Assembly (NCBI GenBank): GCA_963754645.1
Contig: CAVWGP010000011.1
Location: 310,001-374,000 of the forward strand
Length of the DNA stretch: 64,000 nt
Reading direction: 5' to 3'
DNA from: CAVWGP01 sp963754645
GTDB lineage: Bacteria; Pseudomonadota; Alphaproteobacteria; Bin65
Below are positions 24,453 through 34,529 of the stretch, in pieces; positions within the stretch are counted from its first letter, which is position 1; each line of letters begins with the position of its first letter. A program made the translations under genes and the position numbers. The notes beneath the pieces were generated by a model that was not told where the DNA came from, did no database searches, and worked only from the letters and a program-made list of their open reading frames with translations.

Positions 24453-25376
24453 TCACGAAAACAGGATCGTCGACAGGCCGCGCCGGCCCTTGAGCGTCAA
24501 CTCGTGGCTGCCGCCGAGCGCGTCGAAAATCCGCAGCAGCTCCTTGCGCGCCGCCTCTTCGTTCCAGGCCCGGTTGCGCTTGACGATGTTCAACAGGTGT
24601 TGGATCGCGGCCTCGGCATGGCCGCCGGCATAGAGCGCCAGCGCCAAATTGTAGCGCGCCTCGTGATCGTTGGGATCGGCGGCGATCTTGTCCTCGAAGA
24701 CGCCGAGATCGCCCATCGATTTGGCCTTCTCGGCGAGTTCGATCGCGGCCTTGACCGAATCGTAGTCCGCGCCTTTGCGCGCCTCGGGCGGCAGGTCCTT
24801 GATCATCTCCTGCGCTTGCTCGATCTCGCCAAGCATCGCCGCGGCGCGCGCCAAGCCGATACGCGCCGGGACATTGTCGGGCTCCTCATCGAGCAGGCGG
24901 GCGTACAGGCTCGCGGCGGCGGCGGCGTCGTTGTTCTTCATCGCCTCCTTGGCCATTTCGAGGATTTGCGCGGCCGCCGACTCTTCCGGCGCCGCGCCGC
25001 CGCTCTTGATCAGGCGGTCGATAAAGGCCTTGACCTGGCTTTCCGGCAACGCGCCGACAAAGGCATCGACCGGCCGGCCGCCCTTGAAGGCATAGACCGC
25101 CGGAATCGATTGAATGCGAAGCTGGCCGGCGAGCTGCTGGTTTTGATCGACATTGATCTTGACCATCTTGACCGCGCCGCGCGCCGCCTTGACCAGGCGT
25201 TCGAGCAGCGGGCCGAGCTGCTTGCAGGGCCCGCACCACGGCGCCCAAAAATCGACAATGACGGGAACCTTGGCCGATTCGTCGAGGACGTCCTTCTTGA
25301 AATTCTTGGTGTCGCTGTCCTTGACGACGACGGCGCCCGGCGCGTCCTTGCCGTCGCCTCCGATGAGAGTCTGCAT
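24453..25376 (-). CDS. CnoX/YbbN-type thioredoxin-fold chaperone
   Basis: A 307-residue protein with an N-terminal thioredoxin domain (WCGPC, residues 47-51) and a C-terminal TPR-like domain of helix pairs (AAAAASLYARLLDEEPDNVP, ARYNLALALYAGGHAEAAIQHLL). CnoX/YbbN proteins protect substrates from oxidation and hand them to GroEL or DnaK. The retained CxxC suggests the redox-active form. The ATG at 25376 gives the family N-terminus; a longer frame upstream is unsupported. Confidence 0.9.
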   Translation of the reverse strand: MQTLIGGDGKDAPGAVVVKDSDTKNFKKDVLDESAKVPVIVDFWAPWCGPCKQLGPLLERLVKAARGAVKMVKINVDQNQQLAGQLRIQSIPAVYAFKGGRPVDAFVGALPESQVKAFIDRLIKSGGAAPEESAAAQILEMAKEAMKNNDAAAAASLYARLLDEEPDNVPARIGLARAAAMLGEIEQAQEMIKDLPPEARKGADYDSVKAAIELAEKAKSMGDLGVFEDKIAADPNDHEARYNLALALYAGGHAEAAIQHLLNIVKRNRAWNEEAARKELLRIFDALGGSHELTLKGRRGLSTILFS

Positions 25377-25576
25377 TGCCGATCCTGACCGCTTGGAGTT
25401 TCCGCGTCTCAACATGGCGGCTCGACCGCGCCAAGACAAGTCCCCGCCCGGACTGGCCCGGCTGCGCCGAAGATGCTCAAGGCCGCCGATTCTCCCAACT
25501 CCCAAATATGAGCATCTTCGGGAATCGTTGGATTTTTTGGCTGCGGCTTTGCCGTCGTCGCGTGGAAAAATCCGGG

Positions 25577-26089
25577 TTAGTCAGCGGCGGCCGGCGCCGG
25601 CAAGGCCATGACCCTGGGCTCGTGCCCGATGGATCGCATGAAGCGGAAGAAGTCGTCGCGCCCGATGGCCGTCGTCGCATCGTTGACCAAGGGATGAAGA
25701 TTGAGCGGGTCCTGGCGCGCCAAGACCTCATCGAGCACGAAGGCGACTTTGCCGTCGGTGTCGTTGACCAGGCCGAACGGCGTCACCGCGCCCGGCGTCA
25801 CGCCAAGATGCGCCATCAGCCGGTCCGGCGAGCCGAAGGAAAGCCGGCCCTGCGCGCCAAGCACCGATCCCAGCGCTTTGAGATCGACAGCGCGGCTTTC
25901 CTCGGCCGTGACCAGCCACATGCGCTCTTTCTTGTCGCGCAGAAACAGGTTCTTCGTGTGCCCGCCCGGCAATTGGCCGCGCAGCGCCCGGCTTTGCTCG
26001 ACGGTGAAGAGCGGCGGATGGCGGTGGGTGGTGCAGCGGCAGCCAAGGGCGGCAAGGCGCTGGAGCAGTTCATCGGACGTCAGGGGCAT
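25577..26089 (-). CDS. proX: Prolyl-tRNA editing protein ProX (YbaK/EbsC domain)
   Basis: A 170-residue trans-editing enzyme that deacylates Ala-tRNA(Pro). The family residues are visible: HRHPPLFTVEQSRAL near the start, GGHTKNLFLRDKK with the key Lys, AEESRAVDLK, and the GAVTPFGLVND loop. Single-domain length is as expected. It is a lone gene upstream of the tRNA-Gly region on the opposite strand. Confidence 0.88.
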   Translation of the reverse strand: MPLTSDELLQRLAALGCRCTTHRHPPLFTVEQSRALRGQLPGGHTKNLFLRDKKERMWLVTAEESRAVDLKALGSVLGAQGRLSFGSPDRLMAHLGVTPGAVTPFGLVNDTDGKVAFVLDEVLARQDPLNLHPLVNDATTAIGRDDFFRFMRSIGHEPRVMALPAPAAAD

Positions 26090-26232
26090 TGCGGAACGGT
26101 CGCTTTCGACAACGGTGCCACATTCCTAAGCGCTGAAAGCGTTTTGCGATAGAGCCTTGCAATGGGCACGCTCGCGAGTAAGATGCGCGCCCTTGCCGGC
26201 CCCCGCCTTTGGGGGCCTGCCCGCTCGGGAGC

Positions 26233-26307
26233 GCGGGAGTAGCTCAGTGGTAGAGCATCACGTTGCCAACGTGAGGGTCGTGGGTTCAAGTCCCATCTCC
26301 CGCTCCA
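26233..26307 (+). tRNA. tRNA-Gly (GCC)
   Basis: A 75-base tRNA. The acceptor stem GCGGGAG pairs with CTCCCGC, T is the discriminator, and CCA is encoded. The D arm is AGCTCAGTGGTAGAGC. The anticodon stem TCACG/CGTGA holds loop TTGCCAA with anticodon GCC. The T arm is TGGGTTCAAGTCCCA, containing GTTCAAGTC. All arms fold. Confidence 0.97.
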
Positions 26308-26456
26308 ATTTATCGAAATGTCGGAAATCGGGGTTCGCATCGCCATCGGCGGTGCGGGCGCCGTCCTTTGGCCGTGACGTTAGCGTTCGGCCGAACTATT
26401 AAGCTGGTTGAATAGACGGCGCGCACGGGCGAAAAGCGCCGCCGAAGGAACGGACG

Positions 26457-29400
26457 ATGGACAGACCGACGCGCGGATTTACCAGGATGCGAAGCCAGCT
26501 TCGCGTCAAAGACGGGCTGATCGAAGACGCGGCAAAGCTGCTCAAGAGCGAGGACGAGAAGGCCCTTCACCGCCTGCTCTACGCTCACGTCGCCGGCCGC
26601 GATGTCGAAGATCGCAGCACCGCGGCGCTCGCCCAGGCAACGGCCGAGCTTTGGGCGCATGGCGCGCAGCGACGGCCGGGCAAGCCGCGGGTCGCCGCCG
26701 GCAATTCGCCGGGCGCGCCGCATTCAACCGTGCATATCGTCAACGACGACATGCCCTTCCTGGTCGACTCGGTCACCGCCGAGATCAACCGCCAGGGTTT
26801 CGCCATCCATCTCGTCATGCATCCGGTGACCGCCGTCCAGCGCGACCGCGCCGGGCGCGTGATGAAAATCGGCGCGGGTGCCGGCGCCCAGCCCGAATCC
26901 TGGATGCGCATCGAGATCGATCAGTGCCTCGATGCGCAGCGCCTGCTCGAAATCGAGCGTCGGCTCGACCTCGTGCTCGCCGATGTGCGAGCGGCGGTGA
27001 ACGATTGGCAGGCCATGCGCGGCAAGGCCGAAGCCATTCTGCGCGAATTGATCGAGGAGCCGCCGACGCTCTCGGCCTATGAAATCGACGAAGCCAAGGA
27101 CTTCCTGAAGTGGCTCGCCGACAACAACTTCACGTTTCTCGGCTATCGCGAATACGCCCTTGTCGGACACGGCGAGGCGGCGCGGCTCGCCGTCGTGCCC
27201 GAGAGCGGCTTGGGCATGCTGCGCAACGCCGAGTTCCACGTGTTCGACGGCGTGCGCCAGATGGCGTCGCTGCCGCCCGAACTGCGCGCCTTTCTGGTGG
27301 CGCCGCAGCTCCTCAATGTCAGCAAGGCCAATGCGCGCTCAACCGTGCATCGCTCGGTCCATCTCGATGCTGTGAGCATCAAGATGTTCAACGCCGCCGG
27401 GGACGTTGTCGGCGAGCGGCTGTTCATCGGCCTGTTTACGTCGATGGTCTATGTGCGCTCGCCGCGCAATATTCCGCTGCTCAAGGGCAAGATCGAGCGC
27501 GTGCTCGCCCTCGCCGATCTGCCGCCGGGCGGCCACGATGCCAAGGCTTTGGAACACATCCTGCTGACCTATCCGCGCGACGAGCTGTTCCAGATCGGCG
27601 AAGACGATCTGGCGCGCATCGCGCACGGCATATTGGAATTGCAGGATCGGCAGCGCATCGCGCTGTTTCTTCGCTTCGATCCGTTTCAGCGCTTCGTCTC
27701 GGCGCTCGTCTATGTGCCGCGCGAGCGCCATTCGACCGAACTGCGCCAGACCTTCCAAGCGATCCTCGAGGCCGAGCTGAAAGGCCGCGTCATTGCCTAT
27801 TACACGACCCTGGCGGACGATCAGGTTTCGGCCCGCGTGCATTTCGTCGTCAGGACCGAGCCGGGGGCCGCGCCCGAGATCGACGAAGCCGCGCTCGAAA
27901 AGAAGCTCATCGCCGCCGGCCGGAGCTGGAGCGAAACGCTGCGCGGCGCGCTCGTTGCGACGCATGGCGAAGCGGCCGGGCTGGCGCTGCTGGCGAAATA
28001 CGGCAAGGCCTTTCCGCTGTCCTACGCCGCGACGGCGGCGCCGTCGGTCGCGGCGGCCGATGTCGCCAAGATCGAAGCCGTGCTCGCCAGCGGCAAGCTG
28101 CAAATGCAGCTTGCTGGTCCGGCTTCGTCCGACGCCAATGCCTACCGCTTCCGCCTCTACAATCCCGGCGGGCGGGCGCCGCTTTCGAGCGTGCTGCCGA
28201 TGCTCGAAGCCATGGCCATGACGGTGGTCGATGAAGATCAGTTCGGCGTCCACCCGAGCGGCGCCGCGCCGGTTTGGATCCATGATTTCGGCCTCGTCGC
28301 CCGCCGCGCGCCGGCCGATGCCGGCGGCGATCTCGCCGGGCGCTTTCACGACGCATTCGCCGCCGCTTGGCAGGGCGCGGCGGAGAACGACGGTTTCAAC
28401 GCGCTCGTGCTCGCCGCCGGGCTCGACTGGCGCGACATCGCGGTGCTGCGCGCCTATGCGAAATATCTGCGCCAAGCGGGCGCGCCGTTCACCCAGAGCT
28501 CGATCGAGGACACGCTCGCCAAGAACGGCGCCATCGCGCGCCAGATCGCCGCGCTGTTCCAGGTCCGCGCCGGCGCCGCCGGGGGCGACGAAGCCGCCAT
28601 CGCCGCCGGGATCGATGCCGCGCTGGAAAAAGTCACGAATCTCGACGAAGACCGCATCGTGCGGCGCTACGTCAATCTCATCCGCGCCACCTTGCGCACG
28701 AATTTCCGCCAGCGCGGGGCGGGCGGCGCGCCCAAGCCGGCGCTCGCCTTCAAGCTCGACAGCCGCGCGGTCGACGACCTGCCCGCGCCGCGCCCGATGT
28801 TCGAAATCTGGGTCTGCTCGCCGCGCGTCGAGGGCATCCATCTGCGCTTCGGCAAGGTGGCGCGCGGCGGCATCCGCTGGTCCGACCGGCGCGACGATTT
28901 CCGCACCGAAATTCTCGGGCTGGTCAAGACGCAACTCGTCAAGAACGCCGTCATCGTGCCGGTTGGCGCCAAGGGCGGCTTCGTCGTCAAGCAGCCGCCG
29001 GCCGCCGGCGGGCGCGAGGCGTTCCAGGCCGAGGGCGTCGCTTGCTATCAGACCTTCGTGCGCGCCTTGCTTGACCTCACCGACAACATCAAGGACGGCA
29101 AGATCGTGCCGCCGCAGAACGTGACGCGGCACGACGAGGACGATCCCTATCTCGTCGTCGCCGCCGACAAGGGCACGGCGACGTTCTCCGATATCGCCAA
29201 CGCGATCTCGGCCGAATACGGCCACTGGCTCGGCGACGCCTTCGCCTCCGGCGGCTCGGCGGGCTACGACCACAAGAAGATGGCGATCACGGCGCGCGGC
29301 GCCTGGGTTTCGGTGAGGCGCCATTTCCGCGAAATCGGCATCGATACCCAGCGCCAGGATTTCACCGCCGTCGGCGTCGGCGACATGTCGGGCGACGTGT

Positions 29401-31289
29401 TCGGCAACGGCATGCTGCAATCGCCGCATATCCGCCTGCTCGCCGCCTTCGATCACCGCCACATCTTCGTCGATCCCGCGCCCGATGCGGCGATCGGCTT
29501 CGCCGAGCGAAAGCGCCTGTTCGAGCTGCCGCGCTCGAGCTGGGCCGACTACAACGCGAAGTTGATCTCGCCCGGCGGCGGCGTGTTCGAACGCGGCGCC
29601 AAGTCGATCAAGCTGTCGCCGGAAGTCAAGCACTGCCTCGGCCTCGCCGCCGAGGCCGTGACGCCCGCCGAGCTGATGAAGGCGATTCTAATGACGCCGG
29701 CCGATCTGCTCTATTTCGGCGGCATCGGCACCTATGTGAAATCCGCTGACGAGCGCCACGCCGAGGTCGGCGACCGCGCCAACGACGCGATCCGCGTCGA
29801 TGGCCGCGAAATTCGCGCCAAGGTCATCGCCGAAGGCGCCAATCTCGGCATGACGCAGAAAAGCCGCGTCGAATACGCGCGCTTCGGCGCCGGCGCCGCC
29901 GCGGGCGGCAAGGGCGGGCGGCTCAACACCGACGCGATCGACAATTCCGGCGGCGTCGACTGCTCGGACCACGAAGTCAACATCAAGATTCTGTTCGCCG
30001 AACCGATGGCGCGCGGCCGCCTCACTCTCGAACAGCGCAACAGCCTGCTGGCCGAAATGACCGACGAAGTCGCGGCCCTGGTGCTGCGCGACAATTATTT
30101 GCAGACCGCGAGCCTCAGCGTCTCGGAATTCGTGGCGCCCGCCATGCTCGATCGCCACATGCGGCTGATCAAGACGCTGGAGCGCGCCGGCCGGATCGAC
30201 CGCGCGCTCGAATTGCTGCCCGACGACGAAACTGCGACCGAACGGCACGCGGCCGGCGGCGGGCTGACGCGGCCCGAGCTCGCCGTGCTGCTCGCCTTCG
30301 CCAAAATCGTGCTGTTCGAGCAGATCCTGTCGTCCGATCTGCCCGATGACCGGCAGATGACGGGCGACCTGCTGCGCTATTTCCCCGAGCCGTTGCAGGC
30401 CAAATACCGCGACGCGGCGCTGTCGCATCGCCTGAAACGCGAGATCATCGCGACCTACACCACGAACAGCATCGTCAACCGCGCCGGCATCACCTTCGTG
30501 CACGATCTCGAAGGCGAGACCGGCTTGCCGGCTTCGGATATCGCGCGCGGCTACATCATGGCGCGCGACGCTTTTGCGTTGCGCGACCTGTGGGCCGGCA
30601 TCGAGTCACTCGACGGCAAAGTGCCGGCAGCCGAGCAACTCCGCGCGCTGCTCGCCATCGGCCGTTTCCTCAAGCGCGCAACGAAATGGTTTCTGCGCTA
30701 TGCCGAGCGTCCGATCGACATGCAAAAGACGGTGGCGCGCTATCAACCCACCATCGCCAAGCTCGGCGCCGATCTCGGCACGCTGTTAAGCGGCGAGGGC
30801 GCCGCCGCCTATGCCGCGCGCGTCGCCGCCGAAACTGAGGCCGGATTTCCCGAGCCGCTCGCGCGCCAGCTTGCGGCGCTGCCCCTGTCGATGTCGCTTG
30901 CGGAAATCGTGCGCCTGGCGCAGACGACGAACAAGACGCACACGGCGATCGTCAAGCACTACTTCGCCGCCGGCCAGCGCTTCGGCCTCGATTGGCTGCG
31001 CGACGCGGCCGCGCAGTGCGGGGCCAAGGCGACCGCGCATTGGGACAAGCTCGCGCTCAATGCCATCGTCGACGATCTTTACGGCCACCAATCCGCGATC
31101 ACGGCCGCGGTCTTGTCGTCGCCCGACGGCGCCGGCGCCAAGGGGCTCGAACTCTGGATCGCCAGCCGCGGCCTCGTCCTCGCCCAAACCGACCGGCTGA
31201 TCGACGAGCTCAAGGCCGGCGCCACGCCGCTCGATCTCGCCATGCTCGCCGTCGCCAACCGCCAGTTGCGGGCCCTGGTCAGCGGTTAG
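26457..31289 (+). CDS. NAD-specific glutamate dehydrogenase, 180-kDa type
   Basis: A 1610-residue enzyme of the large GDH (L-GDH180) class: glutamate plus NAD to 2-oxoglutarate, ammonia and NADH. The N-terminal ~700 residues are regulatory with ACT-like repeats. The catalytic domain starts near residue 775 (EIWVCSPRVEGIHLRFGKVA and ARGGIRWSDR); the Gly-rich PVGAKGGFVVK around residue 838 carries the catalytic Lys. The NAD domain follows, then a ~450-residue C-terminal extension. The ATG at 26457 follows AAGGAA. Full length is normal, so it is intact. A monocistronic gene 149 bases after the tRNA; used in glutamate catabolism. Confidence 0.96.
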   Translation: MDRPTRGFTRMRSQLRVKDGLIEDAAKLLKSEDEKALHRLLYAHVAGRDVEDRSTAALAQATAELWAHGAQRRPGKPRVAAGNSPGAPHSTVHIVNDDMPFLVDSVTAEINRQGFAIHLVMHPVTAVQRDRAGRVMKIGAGAGAQPESWMRIEIDQCLDAQRLLEIERRLDLVLADVRAAVNDWQAMRGKAEAILRELIEEPPTLSAYEIDEAKDFLKWLADNNFTFLGYREYALVGHGEAARLAVVPESGLGMLRNAEFHVFDGVRQMASLPPELRAFLVAPQLLNVSKANARSTVHRSVHLDAVSIKMFNAAGDVVGERLFIGLFTSMVYVRSPRNIPLLKGKIERVLALADLPPGGHDAKALEHILLTYPRDELFQIGEDDLARIAHGILELQDRQRIALFLRFDPFQRFVSALVYVPRERHSTELRQTFQAILEAELKGRVIAYYTTLADDQVSARVHFVVRTEPGAAPEIDEAALEKKLIAAGRSWSETLRGALVATHGEAAGLALLAKYGKAFPLSYAATAAPSVAAADVAKIEAVLASGKLQMQLAGPASSDANAYRFRLYNPGGRAPLSSVLPMLEAMAMTVVDEDQFGVHPSGAAPVWIHDFGLVARRAPADAGGDLAGRFHDAFAAAWQGAAENDGFNALVLAAGLDWRDIAVLRAYAKYLRQAGAPFTQSSIEDTLAKNGAIARQIAALFQVRAGAAGGDEAAIAAGIDAALEKVTNLDEDRIVRRYVNLIRATLRTNFRQRGAGGAPKPALAFKLDSRAVDDLPAPRPMFEIWVCSPRVEGIHLRFGKVARGGIRWSDRRDDFRTEILGLVKTQLVKNAVIVPVGAKGGFVVKQPPAAGGREAFQAEGVACYQTFVRALLDLTDNIKDGKIVPPQNVTRHDEDDPYLVVAADKGTATFSDIANAISAEYGHWLGDAFASGGSAGYDHKKMAITARGAWVSVRRHFREIGIDTQRQDFTAVGVGDMSGDVFGNGMLQSPHIRLLAAFDHRHIFVDPAPDAAIGFAERKRLFELPRSSWADYNAKLISPGGGVFERGAKSIKLSPEVKHCLGLAAEAVTPAELMKAILMTPADLLYFGGIGTYVKSADERHAEVGDRANDAIRVDGREIRAKVIAEGANLGMTQKSRVEYARFGAGAAAGGKGGRLNTDAIDNSGGVDCSDHEVNIKILFAEPMARGRLTLEQRNSLLAEMTDEVAALVLRDNYLQTASLSVSEFVAPAMLDRHMRLIKTLERAGRIDRALELLPDDETATERHAAGGGLTRPELAVLLAFAKIVLFEQILSSDLPDDRQMTGDLLRYFPEPLQAKYRDAALSHRLKREIIATYTTNSIVNRAGITFVHDLEGETGLPASDIARGYIMARDAFALRDLWAGIESLDGKVPAAEQLRALLAIGRFLKRATKWFLRYAERPIDMQKTVARYQPTIAKLGADLGTLLSGEGAAAYAARVAAETEAGFPEPLARQLAALPLSMSLAEIVRLAQTTNKTHTAIVKHYFAAGQRFGLDWLRDAAAQCGAKATAHWDKLALNAIVDDLYGHQSAITAAVLSSPDGAGAKGLELWIASRGLVLAQTDRLIDELKAGATPLDLAMLAVANRQLRALVSG

Positions 31290-31295
31290 GGCGGA

Positions 31296-31487
31296 CTAAA
31301 GGCTCTCGACCTCCACGGCGGTGCCGGTGGCGACGACCATGAGCATCGAGCCCTTGCCGCCGATCGTCGCGTAGTCGAGATCGACGCCGATCACGGCGTT
31401 GGCGCCGAGAATCGTCTCGCCGCTGACAACGCCGATATAGCACTTGATTTTGCGATCCTGGAGCACGCCGGTGGTCGATAGGAGCAT
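31296..31487 (-). CDS. YbjQ/UPF0145-like protein, internally shortened
   Basis: A 63-residue frame with the ends of YbjQ (UPF0145, heavy-metal-binding-like domain): KCYIGVVSGETILGAN at the front, and AVIGVDLDYATIGGKGSML at the back. Full-length members are ~105 residues. Here the helical middle (~40 residues) is missing, and the join falls at an L-G-A-N motif that occurs at both ends of that region in homologues. The frame is kept. It is divergent from the MFS gene. The remnant may be inactive or an alternative short fold. Confidence 0.6.
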   Translation of the reverse strand: MLLSTTGVLQDRKIKCYIGVVSGETILGANAVIGVDLDYATIGGKGSMLMVVATGTAVEVESL

Positions 31488-31600
31488 CGCAATTCTCGCA
31501 AAATTTGGGAAATACGGCGGGCGCCGGAATGCCCGGCATAGTGGCGCCCGCGGGCGGGCTGTGCAAGGATACGCTCAACAGCGGTGGCGGGCGCGAGGCA

Positions 31601-32897
31601 ATGACGCAAGCGAGCAAAGGTCCGGCGGCGCCGGGCGTGCGGCCGCGCGCCGTGTGGTCGTGGTGCCTCTACGATTGGGCTAATTCGCCCTACATCACCA
31701 TCGTCACGACCTTCATTTTCTCGTCTTATTTCGCCAGCGCGGTCGCGCCGAACAGCGAAGTCGGCACCGAGCAATGGGGCATCATGTTCAGCATCGGCGC
31801 CATCGTCACGGCGCTGCTGAGCCCGGCGCTCGGCGCCATCGCCGACAAGGGCGGCCGGCGCAAGCCCTGGCTCGCCGCCTTCACCGGCATCATCGCCGTG
31901 AGCTCGGCGATTCTATGGTGGGCCTATCCCGATCCGAGCTCGACCGTCCTGGTCCTGGTCACGATCGGCATCTCGATCGTCGTGTTCGAGATCAGCATGG
32001 GGTTCTACAACGCCATGCTGCCGGCGCTGGTGAAGCCGGCTTATCTCGGCCGGGTTTCGGGCTGGGGCTGGGCGCTCGGCTATCTCGGCGGGCTGTCCTG
32101 CCTCGTCATCAGCGTCTACGGCTTCATCGAAGCGACGCCGCCGCCGCTCGGGCTCGACAAGGGGAGCGCCGAGCATGTCCGCATCGCGGGCCCGCTGGTG
32201 GCGCTGTGGACCGTGCTGTTCTGCATTCCGCTCTTCCTGTTTACGCCGGACAAGCCGGGCAAACGCTTGCCCATGGGCACGGCGGTGAGCGAAGGTCTGC
32301 GCGAGCTGTGGACGACGCTGCGCGAAGTGCGCCGGCATCGCGAGATCGTAAAATTTCTCGTCGCGCGCCTCTATGTTCATGGAGGGCATCAACACCTTGT
32401 TCGCTTTCGGCGGCATCTATGCCACCGGCGTATTCAAGCTTTCGCTCGGCGAAGTGGCGCTGTTCGGCATCATCCTCAATGTGACGGCAGCCGGCGGCGC
32501 CTTCGGCTTTGCCTGGCTCGACGACAAGCTCGGCTCCAAGCCGACGATCTTGATCGGCGTATTCGCCATTGCCGCGCTCGGCATTCCACTGCTGCTGATC
32601 ACCGATGTGTTTTATTTTTGGGTTTTGGGCGCGCTCATCGGCCTGTTCTTCGGCCCGGTGCAGGCCGCGTCGCGGACGCTGATGGCGCGCATGGCGCCGC
32701 CGGACAAGGAAACCGAGTTTTTCGGCCTGTTCACGCTATCGGGCCGCGCCGTTGCCTTTCTCGGTCCGGCCCTCGTCGCCACCGTTACGTCGCTGACCAT
32801 GAGCCAGCGCTGGGGCATGGCGACGGTCATTCCCTTCATCGTTTGCGGCGGCGCGCTGCTCTTGCTGGTCAGGGCGCCGAAACAGCCCGGCGCATGA
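31601..32897 (+). pseudogene. UMF1-type MFS transporter, split by a frameshift
   Basis: Frame one from ATG 31601 encodes SWCLYDWANSPYITIVTTFI and six or so helices up to FLVARLY. The continuation GINTLFAFGGIYATGVFKLS with five more helices lies in another frame (from about 32373 to the stop at 32897). Joining near 32371-32382, by removing one base, restores a normal UMF1/Atg22-like MFS of ~430 residues. The ATG at 31601 follows GAGG. If real, the gene is broken; if an assembly error, it is a normal efflux-type transporter. Its stop overlaps the next start (ATGA). Confidence 0.8.
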
Positions 32898-34021
32898 ACC
32901 GCCGCTACGATCTCGCCATTGTCGGCGCGAGCTTCGCCGGCCTCGCCGCCGCCGAGCGCGCCGCGCAGCGCGGGCTGCGCACGGTCGTGTTGGAACGCCG
33001 GAGCGAGTCCGGACGGCCGCTGCACACGACCGGCATTTTCGTCCGCGAGGCCGCCGAACTGATGCCGCTGCCGCCCGAGCTGGTGCGCGCCGTTTCCGGC
33101 GTGCGGCTTTACGCGCCGTCGTTGAAATACATCGATCTCGAATCCGCCGGCTATGCGTTCTACGCCACCGACACGCCCGGCGTGCTGCGCTGGATGGCCG
33201 AGAACGCCGCGCGGGCCGGCGCCGAAATTCGCTACGATGCGCCGTTTGCAAGCGCAAGGATGACGGATTCGAACGTGCAGATCGAATCGGCCGGCATCGA
33301 GGCTGCCTGGCTGATCGGGGCCGACGGCGCGAAATCGGCGGTCGCCGAGCAATTCGGGCTTGGCCGCAACCGGCGCTTTCTCGTCGGCATCGAGGCCGAA
33401 TATCGCGGTGTCGCCGGCCTCGACGAAAAATTCCTTCACACCTTCATCGATCGCCGCTTGGCACCGGGCTATATCGGCTGGGTCGTGCCGAGTCGCGGCG
33501 TGGTGCAGGTCGGCATCGCGGCCAAGCGCCTGGAGCGGCCGGAATTCCAAGCGTTTCTCGAACGCATCGCGCCGCTGTTCGATTTTTCCGGCGCCGAAAT
33601 CGTCGAGCGCCGCAGCGGCGTTATCCCGGTCGGCGGCGTCGTGGCGCCGGCGGCGCGCGAGCGCGTGATTCTCATCGGCGACGCGGCGGGCATGGTTTCT
33701 CCGCTGACCGCCGGCGGCATCTACACCGCGCTCAAATTCGGCCGCCGCGCCGCCGAGGCTATCGCCGATCGCATGGCCGGCGCTGCGCCGCACCCGGCCC
33801 GTATACTGCCCGGCGAATATCCGCGCTTCCGCGTCAAGTCATTGCTGCGCCGCGCGCTCGATTTCGGCCCGCCCAATTGGATGTTCAATCTCGCGATCGG
33901 CACGCGGCCGATGCGCTCCCTGGCCAAGCTGGTCTATTTCCACACCAAGGGCTTGGGCTCCAAGTCGGCATGGAACGATCTCGCCGGGCCGCGCGGACCC
34001 GGCGAGAAACGCTCCGGTTAG
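32894..34021 (+). CDS. FAD-dependent oxidoreductase, geranylgeranyl-reductase-like
   Basis: A 375-residue flavoprotein: dinucleotide motif YDLAIVGASFAGLAAAERA at the start, a second FAD motif GDAAGMVSPLTAGGIYTAL, and a C-terminal helical region. It resembles the geranylgeranyl reductase/digeranylgeranylglycerophospholipid reductase family, which reduces isoprenoid double bonds or hydroxylates ring substrates; the exact substrate is uncertain. The start overlaps the MFS stop. The frame is in phase with the first half of the MFS gene, so an apparent fusion is possible but is an artefact of the frameshift. Confidence 0.85.
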   Translation: MNRRYDLAIVGASFAGLAAAERAAQRGLRTVVLERRSESGRPLHTTGIFVREAAELMPLPPELVRAVSGVRLYAPSLKYIDLESAGYAFYATDTPGVLRWMAENAARAGAEIRYDAPFASARMTDSNVQIESAGIEAAWLIGADGAKSAVAEQFGLGRNRRFLVGIEAEYRGVAGLDEKFLHTFIDRRLAPGYIGWVVPSRGVVQVGIAAKRLERPEFQAFLERIAPLFDFSGAEIVERRSGVIPVGGVVAPAARERVILIGDAAGMVSPLTAGGIYTALKFGRRAAEAIADRMAGAAPHPARILPGEYPRFRVKSLLRRALDFGPPNWMFNLAIGTRPMRSLAKLVYFHTKGLGSKSAWNDLAGPRGPGEKRSG

Positions 34022-34425
34022 CGCACCTTCAGAATATCGCGGATTTCGGCGAGCAGTTTTTCCTGCGCCGGCGGCTCGGCCGGCGCGGCGGGCTTGGCAT
34101 CTTCCTTTTTCTTCATCGTGTTGAAGCCTTTGACGACGAGAAAAATACAAAATCCGACGATCAGAAAATCGATCACCGTATTGATGAACACGCCGATTTT
34201 CATGACGACGGCGGTTTTCGGATCGCCGCCCACCGCCGATTTCAAGGTAATGGCGATGTTGGAAAAATCGACGCCGCCGAGCAGCATGCCGATCGGCGGC
34301 ATCAGCACATCGCCGACGAAAGAGCCAACTATTTTTCCGAACGCGGCGCCGATGATGACGCCGACCGCGAGATCGACGACGTTTCCGCGACTGATGAATG
34401 CTTTGAACTCATTGGCCAACGACAT
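34018..34425 (-). CDS. mscL: Large-conductance mechanosensitive channel MscL
   Basis: A 135-residue homopentameric osmotic safety valve. The N-terminal helix is NEFKAFISRGNVVDLAVGVI, the first transmembrane helix is IIGAAFGKIVGSFVGDVLMP, and the second is VFINTVIDFLIVGFCIFLVV, followed by a charged tail. Length matches the family. It converges with the flavoprotein gene, overlapping its last bases. Confidence 0.96.
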   Translation of the reverse strand: MSLANEFKAFISRGNVVDLAVGVIIGAAFGKIVGSFVGDVLMPPIGMLLGGVDFSNIAITLKSAVGGDPKTAVVMKIGVFINTVIDFLIVGFCIFLVVKGFNTMKKKEDAKPAAPAEPPAQEKLLAEIRDILKVR

Positions 34426-34529
34426 AAGCGAACCCCCATTTTTCCGATTGACTGCGGCGTTGCGGCTCTGACGGCCGGCAACGCTTTTTTCTAGGACAGC
34501 CGGGAGGAATTGGCGACTCCAATATTCGC

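Noticed and set aside
27339..29633. Long antisense frame inside NAD-GDH
   Set aside because: A shadow of a strongly recognised 1610-residue gene; no motifs of its own.
31505..34021. Apparent 838-codon fusion of MFS and flavoprotein
   Set aside because: Between 32380 and 32893 the frame encodes Arg/His/Gly-rich nonsense while the true MFS half is in another frame; explained by a single frameshift.
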